A stretch of DNA of 64,000 nt, taken from positions 146,761-210,760 of the forward strand of contig JAZPYE010000013.1 of NCBI GenBank assembly GCA_045544035.1, in the 5' to 3' direction. Position 1 is the stretch's first letter. The number at the start of each line of letters is the position of its first letter. Shown in pieces: positions 1-8,203 of the stretch. The notes below the pieces were generated by a model. It had not been told where the DNA came from. It saw nothing but the letters and a program-made list of their open reading frames with translations, and searched no databases. The stretch is from SIG587 sp045544035. Its GTDB lineage: Bacteria; Bacillota; Clostridia; Oscillospirales; Acutalibacteraceae. The translations under genes and the position numbers were made by a program.

Positions 1-947
1 CAGCCGCGAATAAGGCGCTTGCCCATTGCGGTTTTGGTTTTATCTATAACCCAAAGCAGCGAGCCTTTTTTTGCTTTTTGGCGCATTGTTTCGGTAAGCT
101 CAAGATTTCGCATTGCTGTCATATCAAGGCGCATAAATTCATCTTGAACATAGTAAGAAATGCTGCTTGGAACAATGTTGCCCGTAATGCCCATTTCTTT
201 AAGATAATCCACCGTGCCGCCCAGTGCGCAAACTGCGGCGCTGTCGGGGTGGGCGGGCAAAAAGGATAGGTCATTTGTTTTAAAATAAGCTCTCAGCTTG
301 TCCTTGGCGAAATTGCTTTCAAAACCCGAAATGCCACGCTTTGTAACGGTTCCCTCAAAACGAGTTTTAAGAAAACTTTGCACTGTGAGCATTGATTCGA
401 GTATGGGGGTCAAAAGAATTTCGCTGGGAGAAAATCGGGAGAGTTCACTTACAATTCGGTTTTCAAGGTCATCACCCGAAAGCTCGGTTAAATGTACTTC
501 ACCCGTTGAGGCATCCACAAAACAAAGTCCAACAGTGGAGCCAACAAGCGCTCCAGATGCGAGATAGTTGTTCTTGCCCTCATCAAGCATTGTGTTTTCA
601 ATAACCGTTCCAGGTGTGATAACGCGAACAACATCGCGCTTAACAATTCCCTTCGCCTCGGCGGGGTTTTCGGTCTGCTCGCAAATGGCAACCTTGTAGC
701 CCCGCTCAACTAAGCGGGCAATGTAGCTTTCACAGCTATGGTAAGGAACGCCGCACATAGGCGCTCTCTCTTTTTGACCGCAATCGCGACCGGTAAGAAC
801 TAAATCCAGCTCTTCGCTGGCAACCTTTGCGTCCTCAAAAAACATCTCGTAAAAATCACCGAGACGGAAAAACAAAATACTATCCTCATGACGGTTTTTA
901 ATTTCCAAATATTGCTCCATCATGGGCGAAATTTTTTGCTGCGCCAT
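1..947 (-). CDS. mutS: DNA mismatch repair protein MutS (N-terminal part, cut by window edge)
   Basis: MutS binds mismatched or looped DNA and starts mismatch repair with MutL. About 315 N-terminal residues are visible; the rest lies beyond the window start. The mismatch-recognition domain is clear: the Phe-x-Glu wedge is F32-Y33-E34 in the context GDFYEMF, followed by CGVPYHS and the start of the connector domain. The ATPase domain is not in the window. The ATG at 947 is preceded by GGAGGTCG at a good distance. It is the third gene of a minus-strand run miaB-ricA-mutS, an order close to the Bacillus miaB-ymcA-cotE-mutS arrangement, so it is probably co-transcribed with ricA. Identity is secure; the length is unknown because of truncation. 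Confidence 0.95.
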   Translation of the reverse strand, partial: MAQQKISPMMEQYLEIKNRHEDSILFFRLGDFYEMFFEDAKVASEELDLVLTGRDCGQKERAPMCGVPYHSCESYIARLVERGYKVAICEQTENPAEAKGIVKRDVVRVITPGTVIENTMLDEGKNNYLASGALVGSTVGLCFVDASTGEVHLTELSGDDLENRIVSELSRFSPSEILLTPILESMLTVQSFLKTRFEGTVTKRGISGFESNFAKDKLRAYFKTNDLSFLPAHPDSAAVCALGGTVDYLKEMGITGNIVPSSISYYVQDEFMRLDMTAMRNLELTETMRQKAKKGSLLWVIDKTKTAMGKRLIRG

Positions 948-984
948 TTTTACGACCTCCCTTTCTTTTTGATTTTTATTTTAA

Positions 985-1389
985 TTAGTGGCAACCGCCG
1001 CAGGTGGAACAACTGCCTGTGCACTGTGTCTGGGGCTCAACTGTTTCGGGGTCGGCACCATCAACACACTGCATAATAATGCTGTTAACCTCATTAAGAA
1101 GGTTATCAAGCTTTGCTTTTGCCTCGTTGTATTTTGTCATAAGCTCGCCGTTCATAATTTCGGTGTAAAGGCTTCTGAGCTGTTCGTTAAGAGCCTGAAC
1201 CTTTGCGTTATCCTGCTCTTCTTCGCCCAGCGCCTTGTCAAGTGACATTCTAACAAGGTTAAACTCACCAATTTTAGCCTGCAAAGCTTCATCCTTATCA
1301 TTTGCAAGCGATGCCTTTGCAAATTCAATATATCTTTCATCCTGCTGAATTGCTACGCCCAGCTTTCTTGTTGCTTCTTTAACTGTCAT
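985..1389 (-). CDS. ricA: YlbF/YmcA family protein, RicA-like, with cysteine-rich tail
   Basis: A 134-residue, largely helical protein of the YlbF/YmcA (Com_YlbF) family. In Bacillus, RicA (YmcA), RicF (YlbF) and RicT (YaaT) form a complex that carries Fe-S clusters and steers RNase Y mRNA processing. The helical body covers about residues 1-105. The tail holds cysteines in CxGxCxxCGGCH, plus one further upstream, which could ligate a metal or Fe-S centre. Placement between miaB and mutS matches ymcA in Bacillus, which is why RicA is preferred over RicF. Family membership is well supported; the paralogue choice rests on context. The other two partners are not in this window. Confidence 0.8.
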   Translation of the reverse strand: MTVKEATRKLGVAIQQDERYIEFAKASLANDKDEALQAKIGEFNLVRMSLDKALGEEEQDNAKVQALNEQLRSLYTEIMNGELMTKYNEAKAKLDNLLNEVNSIIMQCVDGADPETVEPQTQCTGSCSTCGGCH

Positions 1390-1414
1390 TTTAAGTTTCT
1401 CCTTTAAAAATGTT

Positions 1415-2809
1415 TTATATTATCGTGCCCTTAAGCACTTTACTTACCTTATCAACACGGACATTTACAAACTGTCCTATTAGACTTTCATCGCCTTCAA
1501 ATTCTATAACCGCACAGCCTGCCGTGTGACCACTTAAAAAGCCTTCTTTAGACCCAAAATCATCACACAAAACGCGGTAGGTCTTGCCGAGATATTTTTT
1601 ATTTTCCTCTGCAGCAATTTCCTCTTGAACCTTTAAAAGCTCATTAAACCATTTGCCCTTTTCTTCTCTCGACACGGGGTCCTCCATCTTTGCCGCCACC
1701 GTGTTTTCACGGGGAGAAAAGATGAATGTGAAAAGTGAAGCAAATTTAACCTTTTTCACAACATCAACCGTCTCTAAAAATTCTTCATAAGTTTCCCCTG
1801 GGAAGCCAACGATAATGTCACTTGTCAGCTCAATGTCGGGCATAAGCTCTTTGGCGCGTGCAACAAGGGATAAATACTTTTCCTTTGTGTAACGGCGGTT
1901 CATTGCATTCAGCACTCTATCAGAGCCACTTTGGAAGGGAAGGTGCAAATGCCGCTCAACCTTTTCGCAGTCCCTCATTGCAAGGAGCAATTCCTCGGTG
2001 CAGTCTTTAGGATGAGAGGTCATAAAACGAATTCTAAAATCGCCCTCTAGGGCGTTTATTTGCCTTAACAGCTTCGCAAAGTTAACGCCGTGCTCGGCTC
2101 CTTTGCCATAGGAATTAACATTTTGTCCAAGGAGTGTTATCTCCTTTTTACCCTCGGCAATAAGCTGTCTTGCTTCCTCCAAAACAAATTCGGGCGCTCT
2201 CGAACGCTCCCTGCCCCTTACAAAGGGCACAACGCAATAGGTGCAAAAGTTATTGCAGCCGTACATTATGGGAAGCCACGCCTTTATATCTCTATCACGC
2301 TCGGTTGGCAGACCCTCAACAATGTGGGCAAATTCGGTGGTGGTTTCAAAAATTCTGCCTGAGCCCGTAAGGCGGCGGTAAACAAATTCGGGAAGGCGGT
2401 GGAGCACATGGGTTCCGAAAACAATGTCCACATAAGGATAACTTTCCTTAAAGCGCGGAGCGGTTTTTTCTTCCTGCGCCATGCAGCCGCAAACCGCAAC
2501 AATAAGATTTTCTTTTTTTCGTTTGTAATTTTTTGTAGCGCCAACATTTCCCCACACACGCTGTTCGGCGTGCTCTCTAACAGCACAGGTGTTGAAAATT
2601 ATAAAATCGGCGACCGCAATGTCATCGGTCATTTGGTAACCCATAGTTTTGAGCATTCCACGGATTTTTTCAGCATCACTGACGTTTTGCTGACAGCCAT
2701 AAACCACAATATGTGCCCTTGGAGGCTCTCTGTAATTTTTTGCATTAAGGGCGCGCACCCGATGCATATATTCCTGCTGAAATGACAGTTCATTAACACT
2801 ATTTTTCAT
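1415..2809 (-). CDS. miaB: tRNA-2-methylthio-N6-dimethylallyladenosine synthase MiaB
   Basis: Radical-SAM methylthiotransferase that converts i6A37 to ms2i6A37 in tRNAs reading UNN codons. The 464 residues show the N-terminal methylthiotransferase domain with its three cluster cysteines (C39 in YGCQQN, then NTCAVRE and VCGCMAQ). The radical-SAM cluster CNNFCTYC lies near residues 185-193, and a TRAM domain ends the protein (GQFVNVRVDKV). The YGCQQN/NTC pattern favours MiaB over MtaB or RimO. It is the first gene of the miaB-ricA-mutS run. A strong promoter lies about 45 bp upstream. Shine-Dalgarno GGGAGG precedes the ATG by about 12 nt, a little far. Confidence 0.95.
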   Translation of the reverse strand: MKNSVNELSFQQEYMHRVRALNAKNYREPPRAHIVVYGCQQNVSDAEKIRGMLKTMGYQMTDDIAVADFIIFNTCAVREHAEQRVWGNVGATKNYKRKKENLIVAVCGCMAQEEKTAPRFKESYPYVDIVFGTHVLHRLPEFVYRRLTGSGRIFETTTEFAHIVEGLPTERDRDIKAWLPIMYGCNNFCTYCVVPFVRGRERSRAPEFVLEEARQLIAEGKKEITLLGQNVNSYGKGAEHGVNFAKLLRQINALEGDFRIRFMTSHPKDCTEELLLAMRDCEKVERHLHLPFQSGSDRVLNAMNRRYTKEKYLSLVARAKELMPDIELTSDIIVGFPGETYEEFLETVDVVKKVKFASLFTFIFSPRENTVAAKMEDPVSREEKGKWFNELLKVQEEIAAEENKKYLGKTYRVLCDDFGSKEGFLSGHTAGCAVIEFEGDESLIGQFVNVRVDKVSKVLKGTII

Positions 2810-2853
2810 CCTACGGGCACACCTCCCATTGTATTATTATTTAATAATATATT

Positions 2854-2882
2854 ATTATAACAAATAAGCGCTCCGTTTGCAA
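2854..2882 (-). promoter_or_regulatory. SigA-type promoter of miaB-ricA-mutS
   Basis: On the minus strand TTGCAA (2877-2882) and TATAAT (2854-2859) are separated by 17 bp, immediately upstream of miaB. The -35 box lies in the loop of the hairpin that follows ttcA, so terminator and promoter overlap. Confidence 0.7.
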
Positions 2883-2900
2883 TAGAAACGAAGCGTTATT
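2863..2900 (-). terminator. Possible terminator after ttcA
   Basis: Imperfect inverted repeat (arms near 2886-2900 and 2863-2878, one bulge and one mismatch) just downstream of the ttcA stop. The following sequence is U-rich but interrupted, so termination strength is uncertain. It overlaps the miaB promoter. Confidence 0.4.
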
Positions 2901-2913
2901 TTTGAAGTTTTTG

Positions 2914-3750
2914 TTAATATTTTTCGTAAAAAGAATGAAGTTCCTCTCCATCCCTGTGTCTGAATCCGACAATGGCGCCGAGATTCACATTGTGCATGCT
3001 CATAAAAAGGTTATCATCCGCCTTGGGATTTGTCTTTTTAAGCTCCTTTATGAGCCCTTTTATCTGCCGCCTTTTTGAAAGATTTTCAAACTCCTCCGAT
3101 TCCTCGGTGAAACGGCAGGCGCAGTTTAAAAAGGACAGCTCATTGGCTTTTGCCCATTTAATAATTGCCTCCTCCTTAACCTTGTAAAGAGGGCGGATAA
3201 GCTCCATATCGGGAAAATTGTCACTTTTAAGCTTGGGCAGCATTGTTTTGGCCTCCCCCGACCAAAGCATGCTCATAAGCCAGGTTTCAATGGCATCATC
3301 AAAATGGTGGCCGAGGGCGATTTTGTTGCAACCAAGCTCTTTGGCCTTGTTATAAAGCCAGCCGCGGCGCATTCTCGCGCAAAGATAGCAGGGCGAGCCG
3401 CCAGCCGAATTGGCAACGGCGAAAATATCGCTGTCATAAATTTCCAAGGGGATATTTAAAAGTTTTGCATTGTTTTCAATTTTTTCCCTGTTTTCTTTTT
3501 TATAGCCGGGGTCCATTGTTATAAATTTAAGGGTAAAGGGCACCTCGGAATGGCGGCAAAGCTGCTCCATACATTTTGCCAGCAGCACCGAATCCTTGCC
3601 TCCCGAAATGCAAACGGCAATTTTATCCCCCTCGTTTATAAGGCCGTATTGCTTAACGGCGCCAACAAAGGGGTTCCAAATACTTTTGCGGTATCTTTTT
3701 ATAATACTACGTTCAATTTCCACCGATTTTTCCAAAATTCTTTCAGCCAT
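2914..3750 (-). CDS. ttcA: TtcA-family tRNA 2-thiolation protein (PP-loop ATPase)
   Basis: A 278-residue PP-loop ATPase of the TtcA/TtuA class, which adenylates and thiolates tRNA (2-thiocytidine 32 in the TtcA case). The PP-loop SGGKDS is at residues 49-54. A central CxxC (CYLCARMRR) and a later cysteine (NCACRF) match the three Fe-S ligands of TtcA, and GHHFDDAIET is typical of the family. The start used is the ATG at 3750, with GGAG 9 nt upstream; an in-frame start nine codons earlier lies inside the preceding terminator. It stands alone between two terminators. TtcA versus a related thiolase cannot be fully decided by eye. Confidence 0.8.
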   Translation of the reverse strand: MAERILEKSVEIERSIIKRYRKSIWNPFVGAVKQYGLINEGDKIAVCISGGKDSVLLAKCMEQLCRHSEVPFTLKFITMDPGYKKENREKIENNAKLLNIPLEIYDSDIFAVANSAGGSPCYLCARMRRGWLYNKAKELGCNKIALGHHFDDAIETWLMSMLWSGEAKTMLPKLKSDNFPDMELIRPLYKVKEEAIIKWAKANELSFLNCACRFTEESEEFENLSKRRQIKGLIKELKKTNPKADDNLFMSMHNVNLGAIVGFRHRDGEELHSFYEKY

Positions 3751-3761
3751 TTTAAACTCCA

Positions 3762-3801
3762 AAACAAAAAAGTTCACAGCATTATTATAAATGCTGTGAA
3801 C
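3762..3801 (-). terminator. Intrinsic terminator after the NhaC-type gene
   Basis: Perfect 12-bp inverted repeat GTTCACAGCATT/AATGCTGTGAAC (3772-3801) with a 6-nt loop, followed on the minus strand by TTTTTTGTTT. It separates the NhaC gene from ttcA. Confidence 0.88.
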
Positions 3802-3818
3802 CCTTATTTCAAGATATT

Positions 3819-5441
3819 TTATGCAGCCTTTTTATTGGTAGCAAGTTTAATTACAAAGAGAACTGCGACAGTCATAACAACGCCGATTGCAAGACTTACC
3901 CATGGGTTGCCAATAAAGGGAGCAATGAGGAAGTTCACAAAGGAAATTGCCGCAACGGTAATAGCATAGGGCAGCTGTGTTGAAACGTGGTTAATGTGGT
4001 TGCACTGCGCGCCGGCAGAAGACATAATTGTGGTGTCGGAAATGGGAGAGCAGTGGTCGCCGCAAACTGCGCCCGCAAGGCAGGCAGACATACCGATTGT
4101 GCCAACAAGGCTTCCTGCAGGGAAGATGGAAAGCACAATGGGAATGAGAATTCCGAACGTTCCCCAAGAGGTTCCTGTTGCAAAGGCAATAGCGCAGGCA
4201 ACAAGGAAGATAATTGCGGGGAGGAAGTTGTTAAGTGTGCTTGCATTGGCAAGTGCATTGTTAACAAAAGCATCAGAGTCAAGCAGGCCTGTCATATTTT
4301 TAAGGGAGGTTGCCATGGTTAGAATAAGAATTGCAGGCACCATTGCAATAAAGCCCTTGGGAATGCAGTCCATTGCTTCCTTAAAGGTTACAAGGCGGCG
4401 GGCAATGAAATAAATCATAATAACAACGAGGGCTACAAGACCGCCCCAGGGAAGGCCAACGGTGGCATCGGTGTTGGCAAAGGCATCAACAAAGTTAAGT
4501 GAGGGGTCATAGTTAGCAGAGGCAAAAACCCACTCCTCGCCCATGCAACGGCCAACATAGAAAAGGGAGAACACGCAAATACCGATAAGAACAACAATGG
4601 GGATAATAAGGTCTATAACCTTACCTTTAGGTGAGCAGTCAAGCTCATCGGTACTTTCCGACACATGCTCGCCTGTTGTAAACAGGTCACCATTTTCGGC
4701 ATTGGCCTCGTGAAGTTTCATGGGGCCGTAATCAAATTTCATAAGAGTAATTGCAACAATGAAAACAAAGGTTAAAAGTGAATAGAAGTTGTAAGGAATA
4801 GCCTTAATGAACATTGCAAGTCCCTCGCCATCGGGAGCATAGGATGAAACTGCCGCCGCCCATGAGGAAATGGGAGCAATCATACAAACGGGAGCTGCTG
4901 TAGCATCAATCAAATAGGCAAGTTTAGAGCGGGAAATCTTTGCTTTGTCGGCTACAGGGCGCATAACGGCGCCAACGGTTAAGCAGTTGAAATAGTCATC
5001 AATAAAGATAAGCACTCCAAACGCAAAGGTTGCAAGAGCGGCGCCGATTTTTCCCTTAACATGCTTTGCGGCCCAGTTGCCAAATGCACGGGATCCACCT
5101 GCCTTGTTAAGTAGTGCAACTATAATTCCAAGGAACACAAGGAATGCGAAAATACCTGCGGTGCCCGAAACCGAATCAATAAATCCGGTGGTAACCACCG
5201 AATCGAGTGTGTGAATGGGGTTAAAGTTTGTAGCCAGCAGGCCACCCACCAGGATACCTACAAAAAGGGAGGAATAAACCTCTTTTGTTAAAAGGGCAAG
5301 CCCTATTGCCACAACGGGTGGGAAAAGTGACCAGAGTGTGCCGACAGGATTTGCAATGTCACCTGTAAATGCGCAAAGCGCACCAAAGGCAACAACAAAA
5401 ACCACAATCAGCACTTTAGGAATGATTTTCTTTGTTGTCAT
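3819..5441 (-). CDS. NhaC-family transporter, candidate lysine transporter (LysW-like)
   Basis: A 540-residue polytopic membrane protein of the Na+/H+ antiporter NhaC superfamily, with about a dozen hydrophobic segments. Family hallmarks are FIDDYFNCLTVG, a PVADK segment and a C-terminal GDHCSPISDTT stretch. NhaC relatives exchange sodium for protons or organic substrates. The gene is preceded by a lysine riboswitch and an intrinsic terminator. NhaC-type genes under L-box control have been proposed in the literature as lysine transporters (LysW), so lysine is the most likely substrate here; that is inference from the regulation. The start is the ATG at 5441 behind GGAGAGAAACAAA; an upstream in-frame extension would run through the riboswitch terminator and is rejected. 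Confidence 0.85.
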   Translation of the reverse strand: MTTKKIIPKVLIVVFVVAFGALCAFTGDIANPVGTLWSLFPPVVAIGLALLTKEVYSSLFVGILVGGLLATNFNPIHTLDSVVTTGFIDSVSGTAGIFAFLVFLGIIVALLNKAGGSRAFGNWAAKHVKGKIGAALATFAFGVLIFIDDYFNCLTVGAVMRPVADKAKISRSKLAYLIDATAAPVCMIAPISSWAAAVSSYAPDGEGLAMFIKAIPYNFYSLLTFVFIVAITLMKFDYGPMKLHEANAENGDLFTTGEHVSESTDELDCSPKGKVIDLIIPIVVLIGICVFSLFYVGRCMGEEWVFASANYDPSLNFVDAFANTDATVGLPWGGLVALVVIMIYFIARRLVTFKEAMDCIPKGFIAMVPAILILTMATSLKNMTGLLDSDAFVNNALANASTLNNFLPAIIFLVACAIAFATGTSWGTFGILIPIVLSIFPAGSLVGTIGMSACLAGAVCGDHCSPISDTTIMSSAGAQCNHINHVSTQLPYAITVAAISFVNFLIAPFIGNPWVSLAIGVVMTVAVLFVIKLATNKKAA

Positions 5442-5464
5442 TTTGTTTCTCTCCTTAATTTTTT

Positions 5465-5508
5465 TGAAAAATAAAAACCGCGATTGCACACAAAAAGAGC
5501 AACCACGG
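5465..5508 (-). terminator. Riboswitch expression-platform terminator
   Basis: Minus-strand hairpin CCGTGGTTGC/GCAATCGCGG (5478-5508) followed by TTTTTATTTTT, between the lysine aptamer and the NhaC Shine-Dalgarno. The position is that of a ligand-controlled transcription terminator. Confidence 0.8.
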
Positions 5509-5533
5509 AAAAATTTAAAAATATTAAAATCCG

Positions 5534-5691
5534 GATAGCGCTCCACGTTTGTGACAGTGTACAGCATATTTTACTGCACACCAGCACCGAAAGTTTTAAG
5601 GCAATTCCATCGGCACTTCGGCATCTATCCCTTTCACGCATTCCAAAGCCTCTTTAAGAAACACGGTACTCTTAATAGATGCACCTCTATC
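5534..5691 (-). ncRNA. Lysine riboswitch (L-box) aptamer
   Basis: The minus strand carries the L-box signature. It begins with GATAGAGGTGC, followed by AAGAGTA and GAAAGGGATAGATGCCGAAG, then a stem near GGTGCTGGTGTGCAG. It closes with GAGCGCTATC, which pairs with the first segment as the P1 stem. It lies between a SigA-like promoter (5710-5738) and an intrinsic terminator (5465-5508) upstream of the NhaC gene. By analogy with other L-boxes, lysine binding should favour the terminator and switch the transporter off. Recognised by eye from conserved blocks; no covariance-model score was available. Confidence 0.85.
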
Positions 5692-5709
5692 ATCGTTTTA
5701 TTTTTCTTT

Positions 5710-5738
5710 AAATTAACACACCAGCACCCTAAAGTCAA
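5710..5738 (-). promoter_or_regulatory. Promoter of the lysine riboswitch/NhaC transcript
   Basis: Minus-strand TTGACT (5733-5738), 17-bp spacer, TAATTT (5710-5715). The expected start is about 10-15 nt before the P1 stem of the riboswitch. Confidence 0.65.
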
Positions 5739-5739
5739 G

Positions 5740-5774
5740 AAAAAGTTAAAAGCCCTGAAAAATCAGGGCTTTTT
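5740..5774 (-). terminator. Terminator after jag
   Basis: Minus-strand hairpin AGCCCTGA/TCAGGGCT (5751-5770) followed by TTTAACTTTTT, directly after the jag stop codon. It closes the rpmH-to-jag operon. Confidence 0.75.
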
Positions 5775-5776
5775 CA

Positions 5777-6649
5777 TTAGTTAATTTTACCGTAAAGCGG
5801 TGCGCTTTCGGCATCCTTTTTAGGCGCTCTGGCAGGGGCTGTCTCTGCCTTTTTGGCGCCCTTAACAGGGCTTATAACAACACGGCGTGAGCTTCCCTCT
5901 CCTACTGAACCCGAGGTTACACCCTCAATTTCCTGAACGGCGGTGTGAATAATTCTGCGCTCATAAGGGTTCATAGGCTCTAATGACTTGCTTCTGGAGG
6001 TCGAAATAACCTGTGCAGAAACACGCTTTGCAAGAGCGATAAGGGTCTTTTCCCTTCTCTCACGGTAGTTACCGATGTCCAGGGAAACCTTGAAATAACC
6101 ATTGCCCGAATTTGCGGCAAGGCTTGCTAAATACTGCAGTGAATCAAGGGTTTCACCCCTCCTGCCGATAACAACGCCAAGACCCTCACCCGAAAGAATA
6201 AGGATGGCGCCGTTGTCCCGTGGAACAACCTTGATTTCAACATTTTTGCAGCCTAAATGGCCGATAATATTGCTAACATAAGTCACTGCTCTGCCTGCGG
6301 GAGAATTCTTATCGATTTCCTCGGCTCCAACAGCGTTTTCATACTCCTTAGAAACCTCAGCCTTATCCGCGGCAGGAGCATTATTTTTTGCCTTCTTTTG
6401 GGGCTTGTCATTTTTATTTTTTCTGTCGTTCTTGTCTGCCTTGGGCTTTCTTGCAGGCTTTTCATCGGGCAGTTCAACATAGGCTCTAACCTTTGCCAGT
6501 TTGCCACCAAAAAGACCTAAAACCTTCGCCTTAGGCATTTCAACAACATCAAACATAATGTCATCATCAGAACGTGCATTAAGGGCTAAAACGGCATTTT
6601 CCTTTGCCTCTTCAACGGTTAAGCCCTCACCGAATGCTTCTTTAATCAA
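5777..6649 (-). CDS. jag: RNA-binding protein Jag/KhpB (SpoIIIJ-associated)
   Basis: A 290-residue cytoplasmic RNA-binding protein. KhpB/EloR works with KhpA and affects cell elongation and sporulation-related processes in Firmicutes. Visible parts are an N-terminal Jag_N domain (about 1-60, MIKEAFGEGLTVEEA, ending near GLFGGKLAKV), a Lys/Asn-rich linker (about 65-110), a KH domain (GVVIGRRGETLDSLQYL, about 150-180) and an R3H domain (MNPYERRIIHTAVQ with SSRRVVISP). It follows yidC after one base, the usual context. The start is a TTG at 6649 behind GGAAAGAAGG; no ATG lies nearby. Confidence 0.92.
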   Translation of the reverse strand: MIKEAFGEGLTVEEAKENAVLALNARSDDDIMFDVVEMPKAKVLGLFGGKLAKVRAYVELPDEKPARKPKADKNDRKNKNDKPQKKAKNNAPAADKAEVSKEYENAVGAEEIDKNSPAGRAVTYVSNIIGHLGCKNVEIKVVPRDNGAILILSGEGLGVVIGRRGETLDSLQYLASLAANSGNGYFKVSLDIGNYRERREKTLIALAKRVSAQVISTSRSKSLEPMNPYERRIIHTAVQEIEGVTSGSVGEGSSRRVVISPVKGAKKAETAPARAPKKDAESAPLYGKIN

Positions 6650-6650
6650 A

Positions 6651-7589
6651 CTAATTGCCTTCTTTCCTCTCGGCTGAATTTTTAATTGAAGTAAGTTCAG
6701 ACTTATGAGTTTTTATAATAGATTTTGCGTTTTCTCTTGCAATAAGGCGGTGGGGACCATAGGTCATTTGAACAACAGCCTGAATAACACCGCTTATAAG
6801 GGATGAGCAGGCCCAATAAAACGCCACGCCACCGGGCACACTAAAACCAATGATGAGCGACATAATAGGCATGGTGAGTAGCATACCCGCCATGTTAGGT
6901 GCATCAGGATTGGTCTTTTTGGACATTGCAAGGGAAATAAGACTTGAAACCATTGCCGCCGCAAAGGCGAGAATGGGAAGAATCCAAATAGGTTTAAAAT
7001 CGGCAAAAATGTTAAGAGAGAACTTTGGACTTTCGGTAAGGTTAATTCCGAAGAAATCAAAGTCAATTTTTCCGATTTTATCTGCAATTTCAGGAAGTGC
7101 AAATTTGCCGCTTTCAACACTTTCAACGATTTGAAGTTCGGCATTATAATCAGAGAACTTAAGTCCTAAAGCGGTAAGCTGCTCCTTACCCTTTGTGATA
7201 ACATCTGCCGAAACATTCATAAGATAGGTAAGCGGAGAGCAAATGAGATAATAAATGCTCATCATAATGGGTAAACGAATGAGCATGGGTAAACAACCAC
7301 CCGACATGGAAACGCCCTCTTCCTGATAAAGGCGCTGTGTTTCGGTGGCGTATTTGTTACGGTCATCGCCGTACTTCTTTTTAAGCTCATCGAGCTTTGG
7401 TTTTAAGCGAATTTGCTGAACAGATGATTTCTGACTTTTAATGCTTAGGGGAATCATTGCCAGGTTAACAAGCAAGGTGAAAACAAAAACCGCAGCAGCA
7501 AAATTTCCGCCGAAAAGAGCTGAGATATTTTTAAGAATCCAGCCCAGCGGAATATTTAATATATTAAATATACCTTGTAAAAAATTCAC
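6651..7589 (-). CDS. yidC: Membrane protein insertase YidC/Oxa1
   Basis: Inserts membrane proteins, alone or with Sec. The product (312 residues from the GTG at 7589) has the five-segment Gram-positive YidC layout: an N-terminal amphipathic stretch (NILNIPLGWILKN), a first membrane segment (AAVFVFTLLVNLAMIPLSI), a basic cytoplasmic hairpin (KPKLDELKKKYGDDR), then the conserved block GGCLPMLIRLPIMMSIYYLI and two C-terminal segments. The GTG overlaps the yidD stop by four bases (GTGA), suggesting coupled translation. An in-frame ATG six codons earlier (7607) also lacks a clear Shine-Dalgarno, so the exact start is uncertain. Near residue 150 a hydrophilic insertion of roughly 60 residues separates the second and third segments. 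Confidence 0.93.
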   Translation of the reverse strand: MNFLQGIFNILNIPLGWILKNISALFGGNFAAAVFVFTLLVNLAMIPLSIKSQKSSVQQIRLKPKLDELKKKYGDDRNKYATETQRLYQEEGVSMSGGCLPMLIRLPIMMSIYYLICSPLTYLMNVSADVITKGKEQLTALGLKFSDYNAELQIVESVESGKFALPEIADKIGKIDFDFFGINLTESPKFSLNIFADFKPIWILPILAFAAAMVSSLISLAMSKKTNPDAPNMAGMLLTMPIMSLIIGFSVPGGVAFYWACSSLISGVIQAVVQMTYGPHRLIARENAKSIIKTHKSELTSIKNSAERKEGN

Positions 7590-7825
7590 TTGGGTTTTAC
7601 CATCCATTCTTTTTTGTCGGGTACCGGGTCGTAGCCACCCTTGCAAAAGGGATTACAGCGAAGAATCCGATACAAAGAGAGCAAAGTGCCCTTAGCGGCA
7701 CCGTGCACCCTAATTGCCTCAATAGCATAGGCAGAACAGGTTGGAGTAAATCGGCAACAGGATATTTTAAGGGGCGAAATGTTTTTTTGGTAAAAACGAA
7801 TTAAACCAATCAGTATTCTACTCAT
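7586..7825 (-). CDS. yidD: Membrane protein insertion efficiency factor YidD
   Basis: A small 79-residue protein that assists YidC-dependent insertion at the inner face of the membrane. It carries the family signature: an amphipathic N-terminus (LIGLIRFYQKNISPL), the cysteine motif CCRFTPTCSAYAIEAI and the C-terminal RCNPFCKGGYDPVP. The chosen ATG at 7825 overlaps the end of rnpA by eight bases and has GGAA in front; an ATG nine codons further upstream would lie deeper inside rnpA. The order rnpA-yidD-yidC-jag is the standard one in Firmicutes. Confidence 0.95.
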   Translation of the reverse strand: MSRILIGLIRFYQKNISPLKISCCRFTPTCSAYAIEAIRVHGAAKGTLLSLYRILRCNPFCKGGYDPVPDKKEWMVKPK

Positions 7826-8153
7826 AAATTCCAATTTCCGTAAGCTTTGCACCGAGCAGGCTTTCTACCTGTGTGCTTTTTTGAGATAAAATTTTATGCC
7901 GTGCAACAAGCACGATATCATAGCTTCCCCGAATGTTGGGCAAGCACTGTGAAAACGCAGCAGTAAGCACCCTTTTAGCGCGATTTCGTTTTACCGCACA
8001 GCCAAGTTTTGTGCCCGCCTTAATTCCAAGGCGAACACCGTGCCCTGAGTTTTTAACAACATAAATAACAAAGGCGGGGGTTACCACCGATTTTCCTTTT
8101 GTGTAGGCACGCCGAAACTCCCAGTTGAGTTTAAGACGGTCATTAGAAGTCAT
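7818..8153 (-). CDS. rnpA: Ribonuclease P protein component
   Basis: Protein subunit of RNase P, which removes the 5' leader of pre-tRNA together with the RNA encoded at 36008-36341. The 111 residues show the N-terminal RNA-contact segment (LKLNWEFRRAYTKGKS), the central strand (GVRLGIKAGTKLGCAVKRNRAKR, containing the family KRNRAKR motif) and the DIVLVARHKI segment. The Shine-Dalgarno AAAGGAG precedes the ATG. It lies between rpmH and yidD in the standard origin-proximal cluster. Confidence 0.95.
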   Translation of the reverse strand: MTSNDRLKLNWEFRRAYTKGKSVVTPAFVIYVVKNSGHGVRLGIKAGTKLGCAVKRNRAKRVLTAAFSQCLPNIRGSYDIVLVARHKILSQKSTQVESLLGAKLTEIGIYE

Positions 8154-8180
8154 AGCAACTTCTCCTTTAAACTAAAAAGA

Positions 8181-8203
8181 AAAGGCCAAAATGTTGGCCT
8201 TTA
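8181..8203 (-). terminator. Attenuator-like hairpin between rpmH and rnpA
   Basis: Minus-strand hairpin AAAGGCCAA/TTGGCCTTT followed by TCTTTTT. It overlaps the rpmH stop codon and precedes the rnpA Shine-Dalgarno. It would lower rnpA expression relative to rpmH. Confidence 0.65.

Noticed and set aside
2399..2785. 128-codon frame antisense to miaB
   Set aside because: Shadow of the miaB coding frame; no initiation signal or protein-like composition.
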